Assembly: GCA_913774355.1 (NCBI GenBank) | Contig: CAJYGB010000043.1 | Coordinates: 1 to 64,000 of the forward strand | From: an uncultured Chryseobacterium sp. | Lineage (GTDB): Bacteria; Bacteroidota; Bacteroidia; Flavobacteriales; Weeksellaceae | Reading direction: 5' to 3' | DNA: 64,000 nucleotides | Part shown: positions 32,803 to 41,012 of the stretch, in pieces | Position numbering within the stretch: the first letter of the stretch is position 1 | How the letters are laid out: the number at the start of each line of letters is the position of its first letter | Notes under the pieces: generated by a model | The model's database searches: none | What the model saw: the letters and a program-made list of their open reading frames with translations, nothing else | Told to the model about the DNA's origin: nothing | Made by a program: the position numbers and the translations under genes

Positions 32803-33252
32803 ATGGTAAATATAGTATTACCCGTAGATTTTGGGGAAAAGACCGATCAGCTGTTAGAGGGCGCTGTACGATTTGCAAAGCAGATCAACGGCAGGATTTA
32901 TCTTATTCACGTGGCACCTTCCGACATCGGTTTTGCCATCGGCGATATGGGCTTCCAGTATTTTCCGGAAGTGGAGGAAAACGAAATCCGTGAAGAGCTG
33001 GTACAGCTGAACAAACTTCAGCAAAAGATCCTGGCCGGCGGCGTGGATTGCGAGCATATCCTGAAACAGGGTTTGGCAAAAGACATCATCCTCGAGCATG
33101 CCAGTGATAAGAAAGCCGATTTCATTGTCATGGGATCGCATGGAAGGAGTGGAATCTATGACGTTTTCGTAGGAAGCTTAACCAAGGGAATCACGAAAGA
33201 TTCGGATATCCCCGTGCTGGTACTGCCTATCCATGAGAAAAGTGAACATTAA
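32803..33252 (+). CDS. Universal stress protein (UspA family)
   Basis: A 149-residue single Usp domain. The opening V-N-I-V-L-P-V-D-F-G near 2-11 holds the Asp of the nucleotide pocket. The ATP-binding loop M-G-S-H-G-R-S-G near 113-120, followed by F-V-G-S-L-T near 124-129, fits G-x2-G-x9-G-S/T. It probably binds ATP and responds to stress. It lies 59 nt after the FAH gene and shares a bidirectional terminator with the small membrane gene that follows. Confidence 0.9.
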   Translation: MVNIVLPVDFGEKTDQLLEGAVRFAKQINGRIYLIHVAPSDIGFAIGDMGFQYFPEVEENEIREELVQLNKLQQKILAGGVDCEHILKQGLAKDIILEHASDKKADFIVMGSHGRSGIYDVFVGSLTKGITKDSDIPVLVLPIHEKSEH

Positions 33253-33268
33253 ATTTTAACCGCTAATA

Positions 33269-33305
33269 AAAAAGCCGATCAGATATAAAATCCGATCGGC
33301 TTTTT
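33269..33305. terminator. Bidirectional terminator
   Basis: AAAAAGCCGATC / GATCGGCTTTTT, a 12-bp perfect stem between the convergent Usp gene and the small membrane-protein gene. Confidence 0.9.
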
Positions 33306-33322
33306 ACTATATAACCAATTAA

Positions 33323-33556
33323 TTAACCTTCGTTTTTGTAGATCGTAGGATCGTAGTAAGGATGCTTGCCTTCCGTTGGAGAATAGTAGTCTTTATCTTT
33401 ATTGTTCCCTAAAGTGGATACCAAAACATAGCACCAGTAGGTGAACATTATACAGCAGACGATAAACAGAACCCAGTTCAGAACGTTACCGAAAGTATCA
33501 AAGAAACCGAAAGACCATTTGAAAACTTTGCTTAAGAATAGAAAGAAAGACGTCAT
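33323..33556 (-). CDS. Small membrane protein (possibly DUF6341)
   Basis: A 77-residue protein. It has one long hydrophobic segment (about 20-50, N-W-V-L-F-I-V-C-C-I-M-F-T-Y-W), with F-F-L-F-L-S-K-V-F-K-W at the start and a polar C-terminus ending Y-D-P-T-I-Y-K-N-E-G. It resembles the small flavobacterial DUF6341 group by memory; that name is tentative. It is divergent from the next membrane gene. Confidence 0.6.
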   Translation of the reverse strand: MTSFFLFLSKVFKWSFGFFDTFGNVLNWVLFIVCCIMFTYWCYVLVSTLGNNKDKDYYSPTEGKHPYYDPTIYKNEG

Positions 33557-33598
33557 TATTTTCCTTTTTTAAATTAACTTTGTACAAATTTATAAAAA

Positions 33599-34504
33599 AT
33601 GTTTAAATTACTTTCAAAAGAAAGCAATATTTTTTCAATTCCTGTGTACATCGGGTTTCTTCTTTTAATCGTAATAACTTTTAATTTATTGAATTTCAAC
33701 ACTTATGAGGCCATTATTGCCGGGATTACTTTTTTAGGAATTGCTTTGGGATATTTCTGTTTCCACAGCATTGCCCTGAATTACCAGACGCACCTGCCTC
33801 TTTTTCTGTATACATTTTTTATTTCCGGTCTTTACCCGGGACATTTAGATATCGGGATTGCCGTCTCACTGCTTACGAATTCTTTCCTGCTGCTTCTGCT
33901 TACGAGTACCAATGAAGATATCAGGAAAAGATCTTATGTACTGGTCGGATCAATTGTGGCATTAAACTTTATTTTCCTACCAACCACGTGGCCGATGGCA
34001 GTTTTTGTGATTATCCATGTTATTGCCACTTCGGAGCGGATCGGACTGAACATCTTCAGGTTCCTGCTGGGTATTATACTGATCGTCTTCAGCTATTTCT
34101 CCGTGATGTTCTTCTTTGACTTTACCCAATGGAATATCGATTATTTCCCGTTTGGCAAGCTGAAGCCGGCCGAAGATTACAAAGAACTGATCCCACTGAT
34201 TCCCGTTATGCTGATGCTGATCTACGCGATCTATGACCACTTCCGGAATTACAATAAAAAGAGCCCGATCAGCCGCTACAAATATACATTCCTGCTGGTA
34301 TTCTCCGTGGCACAGCTGATCACGATTGTGCTTTATATGAATAAAAGCTACGAATATCTGCTGCTTCTCGCCTTTCCTTCGACGATTATCATCAGCCGGA
34401 TGCTGAGGTTTCTGCCGAAGTACTGGATGCAGGAAGTAAGCTTATGGTTGATAATTTTCAGCTTAACCGGTTTTAAAGCCGGAACTTATTTTAATTTATT
34501 TTAA
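33599..34504 (+). CDS. Multi-pass membrane protein (possibly DUF6427)
   Basis: A 301-residue inner-membrane protein with about nine hydrophobic helices spread over its whole length. No transporter or enzyme motif is visible. Charged positions occur mainly in the F-P-F-G-K-L-K-P-A-E-D-Y loop near 181-192. A -7 box TAACTTTG (33575-33582) lies 17 nt before the ATG. It is followed after 5 nt by the DUF3109 gene, so the two form an operon. The DUF6427 name is tentative. Confidence 0.65.
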   Translation: MFKLLSKESNIFSIPVYIGFLLLIVITFNLLNFNTYEAIIAGITFLGIALGYFCFHSIALNYQTHLPLFLYTFFISGLYPGHLDIGIAVSLLTNSFLLLLLTSTNEDIRKRSYVLVGSIVALNFIFLPTTWPMAVFVIIHVIATSERIGLNIFRFLLGIILIVFSYFSVMFFFDFTQWNIDYFPFGKLKPAEDYKELIPLIPVMLMLIYAIYDHFRNYNKKSPISRYKYTFLLVFSVAQLITIVLYMNKSYEYLLLLAFPSTIIISRMLRFLPKYWMQEVSLWLIIFSLTGFKAGTYFNLF

Positions 34505-34509
34505 AGATT

Positions 34510-35094
34510 ATGATTCAGATTGACGATAAATTGATCTCCGAGGATATTTTTTCCGAAGAGTTTGTTTGCAACCTTTCAAAATGCAAAGGCGCATGTTGTG
34601 TGGAAGGAGATGTAGGTGCTCCTTTAGATAAAAGTGAGCTGGAAATTTTAGATAATATTTTTGATAAAATCAAACCTTTTCTCACCCAGGAAGGCATCAA
34701 ATCCATCGAACAGACCGGTACCTGGACCACCGACCCGACGGACGGCATGTACGTAACCCCGATGGTAGACAACCGGGAGTGTGCCTACGTAACTTTCGAT
34801 GAAAACGGAATTACGAAATGCGGTATTGAAAAAGCGTATGAAGACGGCGCCATAGACTGGCAAAAACCGATTTCCTGCCACCTCTACCCGATCCGTGTCA
34901 CGGAATATTCCACATTTAAGGCCTTGAATTACGATGTATGGAAGATCTGCAGCGATGCCTGTGCATTGGGCAAAGAACTCCAAGTTCCCGTTTATAAATT
35001 CCTGAAAACCCCGCTGATCCGCAAATACGGAGAAGATTTCTACGATACACTGAGTGAAGTGGCTGAGGAGTGGAAGAAGGAATATGGAGGATAG
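34510..35094 (+). CDS. DUF3109 family cysteine-cluster protein
   Basis: A 194-residue cytosolic protein. The N-terminal C-N-L-S-K-C-K-G-A-C-C near 21-31 and later single Cys in E-C-A-Y-V (about 89), K-C-G-I (about 102), C-H-L-Y-P (about 123) and C-S-D-A-C-A (about 145-149) make a Cys-rich metal or Fe-S site like the YkgJ cluster. The role is unproven. It is the last gene of the operon and is followed by a low-complexity purine-rich tail. Confidence 0.85.
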   Translation: MIQIDDKLISEDIFSEEFVCNLSKCKGACCVEGDVGAPLDKSELEILDNIFDKIKPFLTQEGIKSIEQTGTWTTDPTDGMYVTPMVDNRECAYVTFDENGITKCGIEKAYEDGAIDWQKPISCHLYPIRVTEYSTFKALNYDVWKICSDACALGKELQVPVYKFLKTPLIRKYGEDFYDTLSEVAEEWKKEYGG

Positions 35095-35407
35095 TTGTGT
35101 CTGAGGTTTTTTGGGGTTTGAGAGTGTTAGGGTCGGAGGATTTTTGTGTTTTATAAGTCTGTTCGTTTTTTATTACGCAGGTCATGAAGATTTCGCAGAT
35201 TTTTTTGTTAATGAGAAATATTAAAAAAATCAACGCCAATTTTATGTTTGGGGATGTACGATCTCTTATAAGCGAAACAGCTCTGTGAACCTTATACAAT
35301 ACACCTTATTCTTTGGGAACGTTGCGTTCCCAGAATTCAGAAAATAAACAAAACCGTCCCATAAAATTCACGGGACGGTTTCTTTTGAAATTTATATCGA
35401 ATATCAA
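35095..35407. other. 313-nt convergent intergenic region
   Basis: From left to right: a G/T/A-rich low-complexity tail on the plus strand (about 35101-35150), a block with CGCAG and TTCGCAG direct repeats (about 35175-35205), a hairpin TGGGAACG/CGTTCCCA (35314-35332), and the main terminator (35351-35381). No open frame is supported. Confidence 0.6.
35351..35381. terminator. Bidirectional terminator between DUF3109 and M16 peptidase genes
   Basis: AAACCGTCCC / GGGACGGTTT, a 10-bp perfect stem with an 11-nt loop. It lies between convergent genes. Confidence 0.8.
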
Positions 35408-38269
35408 TTAATTCGCTGCTCCGGTTTTTGTAACCGCTGTATCTGTTTTTGTTTCCTGCTTCTTGGCATTTTCCCATCCGTCTTCCGGCATTAAAGTCGC
35501 TACGATCATGCTTTTGGTAAGATATTTTTTGGCTACCTCCTGAAGGTCTTTCACCGTTAGAGCCTGTACCTTTTCTTTATAATTAAGGATTTCGTACTTA
35601 TCGGTACCGTCGAACTGGTTTTTGGTAAGATTGCTCATCCAGAACATATTGTCTTTGATCTGGGTATTGTAATCATTCATTTCCCCTTCTTTATACTTAT
35701 CCAGATCTTTCTGCTCCGGACCCTTGTCGATTAACTTCTGAAGTTCCGTGATAGCACTTTTCGTCAGCTTATCTACATTTTCCGGTCCGCAAGGGAAATT
35801 AATGCTGAAACTGTAGCTTCCGAAAGGCACTTTGTACATTCCCCCTCTGGCACCGCCGCCATAAATTCCGCTCTCGTCTTCTCTCAGTTTTTCAATTACT
35901 TTGATGGTAGCTACTTCGCCAAGGGCTTCCATAGCCAGGGCTTCTTTCTCATTAAAAGGGGCTTCTCCGCTGTAGGAAATGGTCACCATGCTTTTAGGGT
36001 CTTTTCCTTTTTTGTAAACCTTTGTATAATCACCGGTCATCTGCCTGTATCCGGTATCCCTGAAATTAGTAGTTTTTCCTGTGGACGGAAGGCTTGCGAT
36101 ATACTGCAGCACTTCGTCCTTCAGCTTGGCTTCATCGATGTTTCCGATAAAGTAGAAATGGAAGTTTCCGGCGTTGGCAAATTTCTCTTTATAAATATTA
36201 TACGCTTTTTTATAATCCGTATTCGCCCATTCTTTTTCGGTTGGAATAACCCCGATGAACCTTGGGTTTTTCTGGTTCATGAACTTGGCGTGTTCGCTGG
36301 AGAAATAGAACTGCGGATTTGAAAGCAGGTTGTCCAGCATTGCCGACTGCTTTGTTTTATAAGCATTGAAGGCATCCTGATTGTAGTTCAGTCCGGTAAA
36401 ATAAGCATACATCAGCTCCATAGCCGTACTGAAATCTTTCTGGTTGGTTCTCCCTGAAATCCCTTCGTAATAAGGCCCTATCATGGCGTTTACATTTGCC
36501 TGCTTTCCTGCGAGGTAATTGGTAAGGTCGGCTTTTGTGAAACCGTTTACTCCTGCTTCGGATAATGCCGGAAAGGCAAACTGTGTTGTATTGAAATCCG
36601 CATCATTGATCAGGGAACTTCCTCCCATACTTCTCGCGGAGAATACAATTTCGTCGTCTTTAAAGTCTGTTTTCTTAAATGTAACTTTCGCTCCGTTGCT
36701 TAGGGTCCATGTTGTTGTTCCCAATTTCGCATCCGTTTCGGTTTTGGCTATTTTCCCTTCCGATTTGAATGGCTTTACCAGGTTTTTGATGGAAGCTTTT
36801 TCCTGATACGGTTTAAGATCAGCCATTTTCACGGCGTCAAAAGTATTCATGACCATGGCTTCAGTCGGCATCTGGATATTGTCTTTTTTAGGACCGGTAA
36901 TTACCACTACCCTGCTGTCGTCTTTTACGAACTTTTTAATAATTTCGTTGGTCTGCGCCAGCGTTACGGACGGAAGGAATTTTTTGGTATCTTCATATTC
37001 CCAGGCAATTCCCGGCATTGGCTCATGTTCGAGGAAATTTCTTACATATTCATCTACCAGATCATCGCTTTCCGTTTTATCCCGGTTGTTGTAGGTTCTT
37101 TCGATATTGGAGATGACCTGCGCTTTAGCGCGATCCAGTTCCGTCTGGGTAAATCCGAATCTTTTTGCTCTTTCGACTTCCTCTAAAAGAACCTTCAGGG
37201 CACTCAGCTGGTTTCCTTCTTTTACCATTGCAAATCCCTGAAACGCTTCTTTGCTTCTGGCATAAGTTCCGCCATGATAAACCGACCCGTACGTAAACGG
37301 AGGATTATTGGAATTAACAAGCTCTCTAAGCCTGTTGTTGAGCATGGTAGAGGTAAGCTGTTCTATTAAGCTCTGATTATACTGCTCTACGGTAACATCA
37401 GGCTGATAAGCGTCTGCATCTTTCATGATGAACTGTACCATAGAATTGGTTGCATCAGGATCCGTTTCAACAGCCACGAGGGTTTCCTTATGATTCGGAA
37501 GATCAAATGTTTTTCTTTCTTTCGGTTTTGAAGGATTTTTGTATTTACCGAAATTATCCTTGATTTTCTTTTCTACTTCATCCACATTGATGTCTCCTAC
37601 CACAACAATGGCCATCAGGTCCGGTCTGTACCAGTCTTTGTGGAACTGTCTGATCACATCAGGGCTGAAGTTCTCCAGCACTTCTTTTTTACCGATCGGC
37701 AGCCTGTTGGCATACTGGGAATTGTACAACAACTTCGGAAGGTATTTATCCGACATTCTTTTATCCGCTCCCAGACCGAGCCTGAGCTCTTCCAGCACGA
37801 CTCCTCTTTCCTTATTGATCTGTTCATCGGAAAGGGTAGCGTTAAATGCCCAGTCTTCCATCACTTTAAGCCCGGCATCCAGATTTCCCGGCTTATCCAG
37901 CGGAACCGGCAGCATATACACTGTTTCATCGAAACTGGTGTACGCATTTAAGTGCTGCCCGAATTTTACACCGATCGACTGCAGGAAATCCACCAGTTTG
38001 TTGTCGGGGAAATTTTTGGTACCGTTGAAATTCATGTGTTCCATGAAGTGGGCCAGCCCGCGCTGGTTTTCATCTTCGAGAATGGATCCGGCATTGATGG
38101 CCAGACGGAAATCCACCTTTTTTTCGGGTAATGTGTTTTTCTTAACATAGTACTTCATTCCATTAGGAAGCGTACCGGTTTTTACAGAAGCATCCATAGG
38201 AATATTCTGAGCAGAAACACCTGCAGACATCAGAACGACTAGGGCAAGTGACGAAAACATTTTTTTCAT
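35408..38269 (-). CDS. M16 (insulinase-like) zinc peptidase, secreted
   Basis: A 953-residue two-lobe peptidase. A signal peptide spans about residues 1-20. The inverted zinc motif H74-F-M-E77-H78 is intact, and the third ligand Glu lies in R-G-V-V-L-E-E near 154-160. The second half repeats the M16 fold without a zinc site, as usual for one-chain members. It is periplasmic and degrades peptides. A -7 box TATTTTTG (38303-38310) gives a leader of about 30 nt. The upstream LolA-like gene on the same strand has its own terminator, so they are separate units. Confidence 0.94.
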   Translation of the reverse strand: MKKMFSSLALVVLMSAGVSAQNIPMDASVKTGTLPNGMKYYVKKNTLPEKKVDFRLAINAGSILEDENQRGLAHFMEHMNFNGTKNFPDNKLVDFLQSIGVKFGQHLNAYTSFDETVYMLPVPLDKPGNLDAGLKVMEDWAFNATLSDEQINKERGVVLEELRLGLGADKRMSDKYLPKLLYNSQYANRLPIGKKEVLENFSPDVIRQFHKDWYRPDLMAIVVVGDINVDEVEKKIKDNFGKYKNPSKPKERKTFDLPNHKETLVAVETDPDATNSMVQFIMKDADAYQPDVTVEQYNQSLIEQLTSTMLNNRLRELVNSNNPPFTYGSVYHGGTYARSKEAFQGFAMVKEGNQLSALKVLLEEVERAKRFGFTQTELDRAKAQVISNIERTYNNRDKTESDDLVDEYVRNFLEHEPMPGIAWEYEDTKKFLPSVTLAQTNEIIKKFVKDDSRVVVITGPKKDNIQMPTEAMVMNTFDAVKMADLKPYQEKASIKNLVKPFKSEGKIAKTETDAKLGTTTWTLSNGAKVTFKKTDFKDDEIVFSARSMGGSSLINDADFNTTQFAFPALSEAGVNGFTKADLTNYLAGKQANVNAMIGPYYEGISGRTNQKDFSTAMELMYAYFTGLNYNQDAFNAYKTKQSAMLDNLLSNPQFYFSSEHAKFMNQKNPRFIGVIPTEKEWANTDYKKAYNIYKEKFANAGNFHFYFIGNIDEAKLKDEVLQYIASLPSTGKTTNFRDTGYRQMTGDYTKVYKKGKDPKSMVTISYSGEAPFNEKEALAMEALGEVATIKVIEKLREDESGIYGGGARGGMYKVPFGSYSFSINFPCGPENVDKLTKSAITELQKLIDKGPEQKDLDKYKEGEMNDYNTQIKDNMFWMSNLTKNQFDGTDKYEILNYKEKVQALTVKDLQEVAKKYLTKSMIVATLMPEDGWENAKKQETKTDTAVTKTGAAN

Positions 38270-38626
38270 AGCTTGTTTTTTTGATTATTAATTTTATGGG
38301 GTCAAAAATACCATTTATTCACATAACGATGAAATGCACATTAAATTATTTAAAGTTAAATTTTCGTAAATTTTCGTTAAAATTGAATCCATGATACAAA
38401 CAAAAAAATAAAAACAAGGATAAAAATTAAAAAATTAATATCTGAAAACCTAACTGTTTTTTAAAGACAGATAACAAAAGTTTTGATATCAAGTAGGATA
38501 TATTTCAACGTTAACCCCAAAGCAGAATCAGGTTGAGGATCGGGTAAAGAAAGCCGGAATTTTCATATTTAATGCCCATAAAAAAAGCCGGGAAATACCG
38601 GCCGTAATATGCAAATAATTGATTTT
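38270..38626. other. 357-nt AT-rich intergenic region
   Basis: It holds the promoter of the M16 gene (38303-38310, minus) and the terminator of the upstream LolA-like gene (38587-38602). A short direct repeat AAATTTTCGT lies near 38355-38380. Nothing else is supported. Confidence 0.6.
38587..38602 (-). terminator. Terminator of the LolA-like gene
   Basis: GCCGG / CCGGC stem, loop GAAATA. It is followed leftward by six or more U. It lies 25 nt past the stop codon. Confidence 0.75.
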
Positions 38627-39322
38627 TTATTTAAAATCCGCATCCGTTACACCTGAATTAAGGGTAACCTTTATTGTTTTGATCGTCACCTTCTGTCCGT
38701 TACCTTCCGCCTGGATTTCCTGAGGAAATTTTATTCCGTCTATTGTCATATAGCTTTTGATTGTAGCGTTTCCTTCTTTTCCTAACGTTTTGTAGAGTAA
38801 TCCGGTAGCTGCATCAAAGTAAAATTTACCTTTGTCGGAATTCAGAACATTATAGTCTTTACCGTCCAGCTTCTCAGTGGTAACAGAGGAATAATTGGCC
38901 GCATCGTAAGCCAAAGCATCAATGGCTTTTCCTTTTTTGAGCTCTGCCACTTTGTTCGCAGGAATTTCATTTTTCTGTCCCATTTGCTGGAAATAGCCTT
39001 TTTCTCCGTCAAAAAGCTGGGATGCAGCCACCTGTCCCATAAAAGTCTGTTCGGATTTGTATTTATTTCCCATTTTCTTAACCGTCATTCCAATCTCACC
39101 CGGCATGGCAGCACCGGTAATGGTATTTTCAATAATGACGGTACGTACGGATTCCAATTTATCTTTTCCGCCCAAAGCCTTCAGATAATTATCTATTACT
39201 TCTTTCGGAGTAAGTTTCGATTGTACTGCTTCCGTCTTGGCGGCAGCAGTATTGGCAGTTTGTGCCGCGACTGTAGTAGAGAAAAGCACTACGCAGAAAA
39301 ACGGAACGATGATCTTTTTCAT
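38627..39322 (-). CDS. LolA-like periplasmic protein
   Basis: A 231-residue exported protein with a signal peptide to about residue 20. The mature part has L-T-P-K-E-V-I-D-N-Y-L-K-A-L-G-G near 37-52, then beta-rich segments (M-P-G-E-I-G-M-T-V, G-Y-F-Q-Q-M-G) and the final D-G-I-K-F-P-Q-E-I near 198-206. This pattern is common to outer-membrane-lipoprotein-sorting-like proteins and to the C-terminal tail of some M16 proteases. It may help the neighbouring peptidase or carry a lipid; neither is shown. Confidence 0.7.
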   Translation of the reverse strand: MKKIIVPFFCVVLFSTTVAAQTANTAAAKTEAVQSKLTPKEVIDNYLKALGGKDKLESVRTVIIENTITGAAMPGEIGMTVKKMGNKYKSEQTFMGQVAASQLFDGEKGYFQQMGQKNEIPANKVAELKKGKAIDALAYDAANYSSVTTEKLDGKDYNVLNSDKGKFYFDAATGLLYKTLGKEGNATIKSYMTIDGIKFPQEIQAEGNGQKVTIKTIKVTLNSGVTDADFK

Positions 39323-39387
39323 AAATTAAGTTTAGATGGTAAATATATGAATATCGGGTGACTTTAAGCAGAACATTACCCATAAAA

Positions 39388-39411
39388 AAACCACCGCTGA
39401 TGCAGTGGTTT
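39388..39411 (-). terminator. Terminator of the trigger-factor gene
   Basis: AAACCAC / GTGGTTT plus an inner GC/GC pair, followed leftward by a U-run; about 25 nt past the stop. Confidence 0.8.
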
Positions 39412-39433
39412 CCAAATATTTATAATACAATAA

Positions 39434-40768
39434 TTATTTTTTAAGTTCTTCTAAAAACTCGTCGTGAGAAATAGCTGTTTCTTTTTTAGTCGCTTTTTCA
39501 AGGATAACATCCTTAAGTTTTGCCATCGCTACTTCAGAAGAAATCTGTCTTACCTGCTCCTGATCTTTCAGCATTTCCACTGCATATTTCTGGATTTCTT
39601 CATCTCCTAAATGGTGGATTCCGTAGATTGCCAGCTGGTTTCTGACCAATTGTTCAGCCTGCGCCAATACGTCTGCGTAATCCAACTGAATTTCATTTTC
39701 CGTCATCAGTTTTCCTTCGATGATCTGGTATTTCAGCTGGTTTTTCTCAGATTCAAGGATTTCTTTAGCCTGTTCTGCAGACTGGATGTTCTGGTTGGAG
39801 AACATTAACCATTTTACCAGGAATTCTTCAGGAAGCTTTACTTCTTCTTTTTCAGAAACCTGCTCCAATACTTTATTCACGAAGTGAACATCGGCATTCT
39901 GCTGGAAGTATTCGTCCAATTCGGATTTCACTTTTTCTTTAAGCTCTTCCTCAGATTTGATGTTTCCTTCCCCGTATACTTTGTCGAATAAATCCTGGTT
40001 AAGCTCAGCTAAGTTAAGACCGTAAAAATCTTTTACTTTCACTTCCACTTCATTGTGGTGAAGGTGCTCCACTTCTTCTTTGGAGAATCCAAGTTCTTTA
40101 GCCAGCTCTTCGTTTTCCGCAAGGGTTTCTTTGGAAACCTTTACCGATCCGTCCATCTTAAGGGACTTTACCAATTTGAAAGCTTCTTTGTTTTCAGCAG
40201 TAATGGTAACGTTCTTCGGCTGATGGTGGTGCTCTCCTTCAGCGCCTTCTTCCACAACCTGGGAAACTTCTAACGCGATGTAAGAGTCTTTATTGATTTT
40301 GTCTTGAGGAGCCTGCTCTGCGAAACGCTTCTGCATGTTCTCAATACTTTTGTTGATTTCTTTTTCGGAAGCCTCCACTTTATAGTGAGGTGCTTCATAT
40401 TTAGATAAATCGATACTGAATTCCGGCTCAAATCCAACTTCGAAAGCAACTTCCAACTGATCTGCATTGTAATCGAACTGGTTTACCGGCTGCGGTACAG
40501 GCTGGCCTACCAGTCTTAGTTTGTTCTCATTTACGTAGTTGTTTAAAGCATCAGAAACCTGCTTGTTGATTTCTTCAAAAGCAATACCTGCTTCATATTG
40601 TTTTCTAACCATACTCAAAGGCACTTTTCCTTTTCTGAAACCAGGAACCTGTGCATTTTTAGCATAATTAATCAACTGTTTCTCAACTTTTTCCTTATAG
40701 TCAGATTTTTCCAATGTCACTGTAAGCAATGCACTTACATCATCATGGTTTTTTGCAGTAACCTTCAT
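39434..40768 (-). CDS. tig: Trigger factor
   Basis: A 444-residue ribosome-bound chaperone. The N-terminal ribosome-binding signature is F-R-K-G-K-V-P near 44-50, preceded by V-P-G. The peptidyl-prolyl isomerase region (about 150-240) is divergent and His/Glu-rich (E-G-E-H-H-H-Q-P-K). The C-terminal helical arms end with E-E-L-K-K. The -7 box TATTTTTG (40791-40798) gives a leader of about 20 nt. clpP/clpX are not adjacent, unlike in many bacteria. Confidence 0.92.
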   Translation of the reverse strand: MKVTAKNHDDVSALLTVTLEKSDYKEKVEKQLINYAKNAQVPGFRKGKVPLSMVRKQYEAGIAFEEINKQVSDALNNYVNENKLRLVGQPVPQPVNQFDYNADQLEVAFEVGFEPEFSIDLSKYEAPHYKVEASEKEINKSIENMQKRFAEQAPQDKINKDSYIALEVSQVVEEGAEGEHHHQPKNVTITAENKEAFKLVKSLKMDGSVKVSKETLAENEELAKELGFSKEEVEHLHHNEVEVKVKDFYGLNLAELNQDLFDKVYGEGNIKSEEELKEKVKSELDEYFQQNADVHFVNKVLEQVSEKEEVKLPEEFLVKWLMFSNQNIQSAEQAKEILESEKNQLKYQIIEGKLMTENEIQLDYADVLAQAEQLVRNQLAIYGIHHLGDEEIQKYAVEMLKDQEQVRQISSEVAMAKLKDVILEKATKKETAISHDEFLEELKK

Positions 40769-40957
40769 TATTGATTAAAATTTTAGGTTGCAAAAATATG
40801 AAAATTTTATGAAAATAAGTCATTTCAAATAAATTATTAAGCATCAAATATTTATCCCGAAACAGATGTGCTGATTTTCCCGGCAGATATTTGAAATCAC
40901 CGGAATTCATTTATTCCGGATCTCAGAGAAATGTTTTTCTGATCAGCGTTTATTAAA

Positions 40958-40983
40958 AAAGATCAGCCTTACGACTGATCTTT
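40958..40983 (-). terminator. Terminator of the TonB-receptor transcript
   Basis: AAAGATCAG / CTGATCTTT, a 9-bp perfect stem, loop of 8 nt, U-run to the left. It lies 30 nt past the receptor stop codon. Confidence 0.85.
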
Positions 40984-41012
40984 CCATATGCTTTACCGTA
41001 CTGCAGAGGATA

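Noticed and set aside
37539..38150. 203-codon plus-strand open frame inside the M16 peptidase gene
   Set aside because: It is a shadow of the coding strand: low-complexity Ser/Leu-rich, no start signal, and it covers the conserved zinc-motif region of the real gene.
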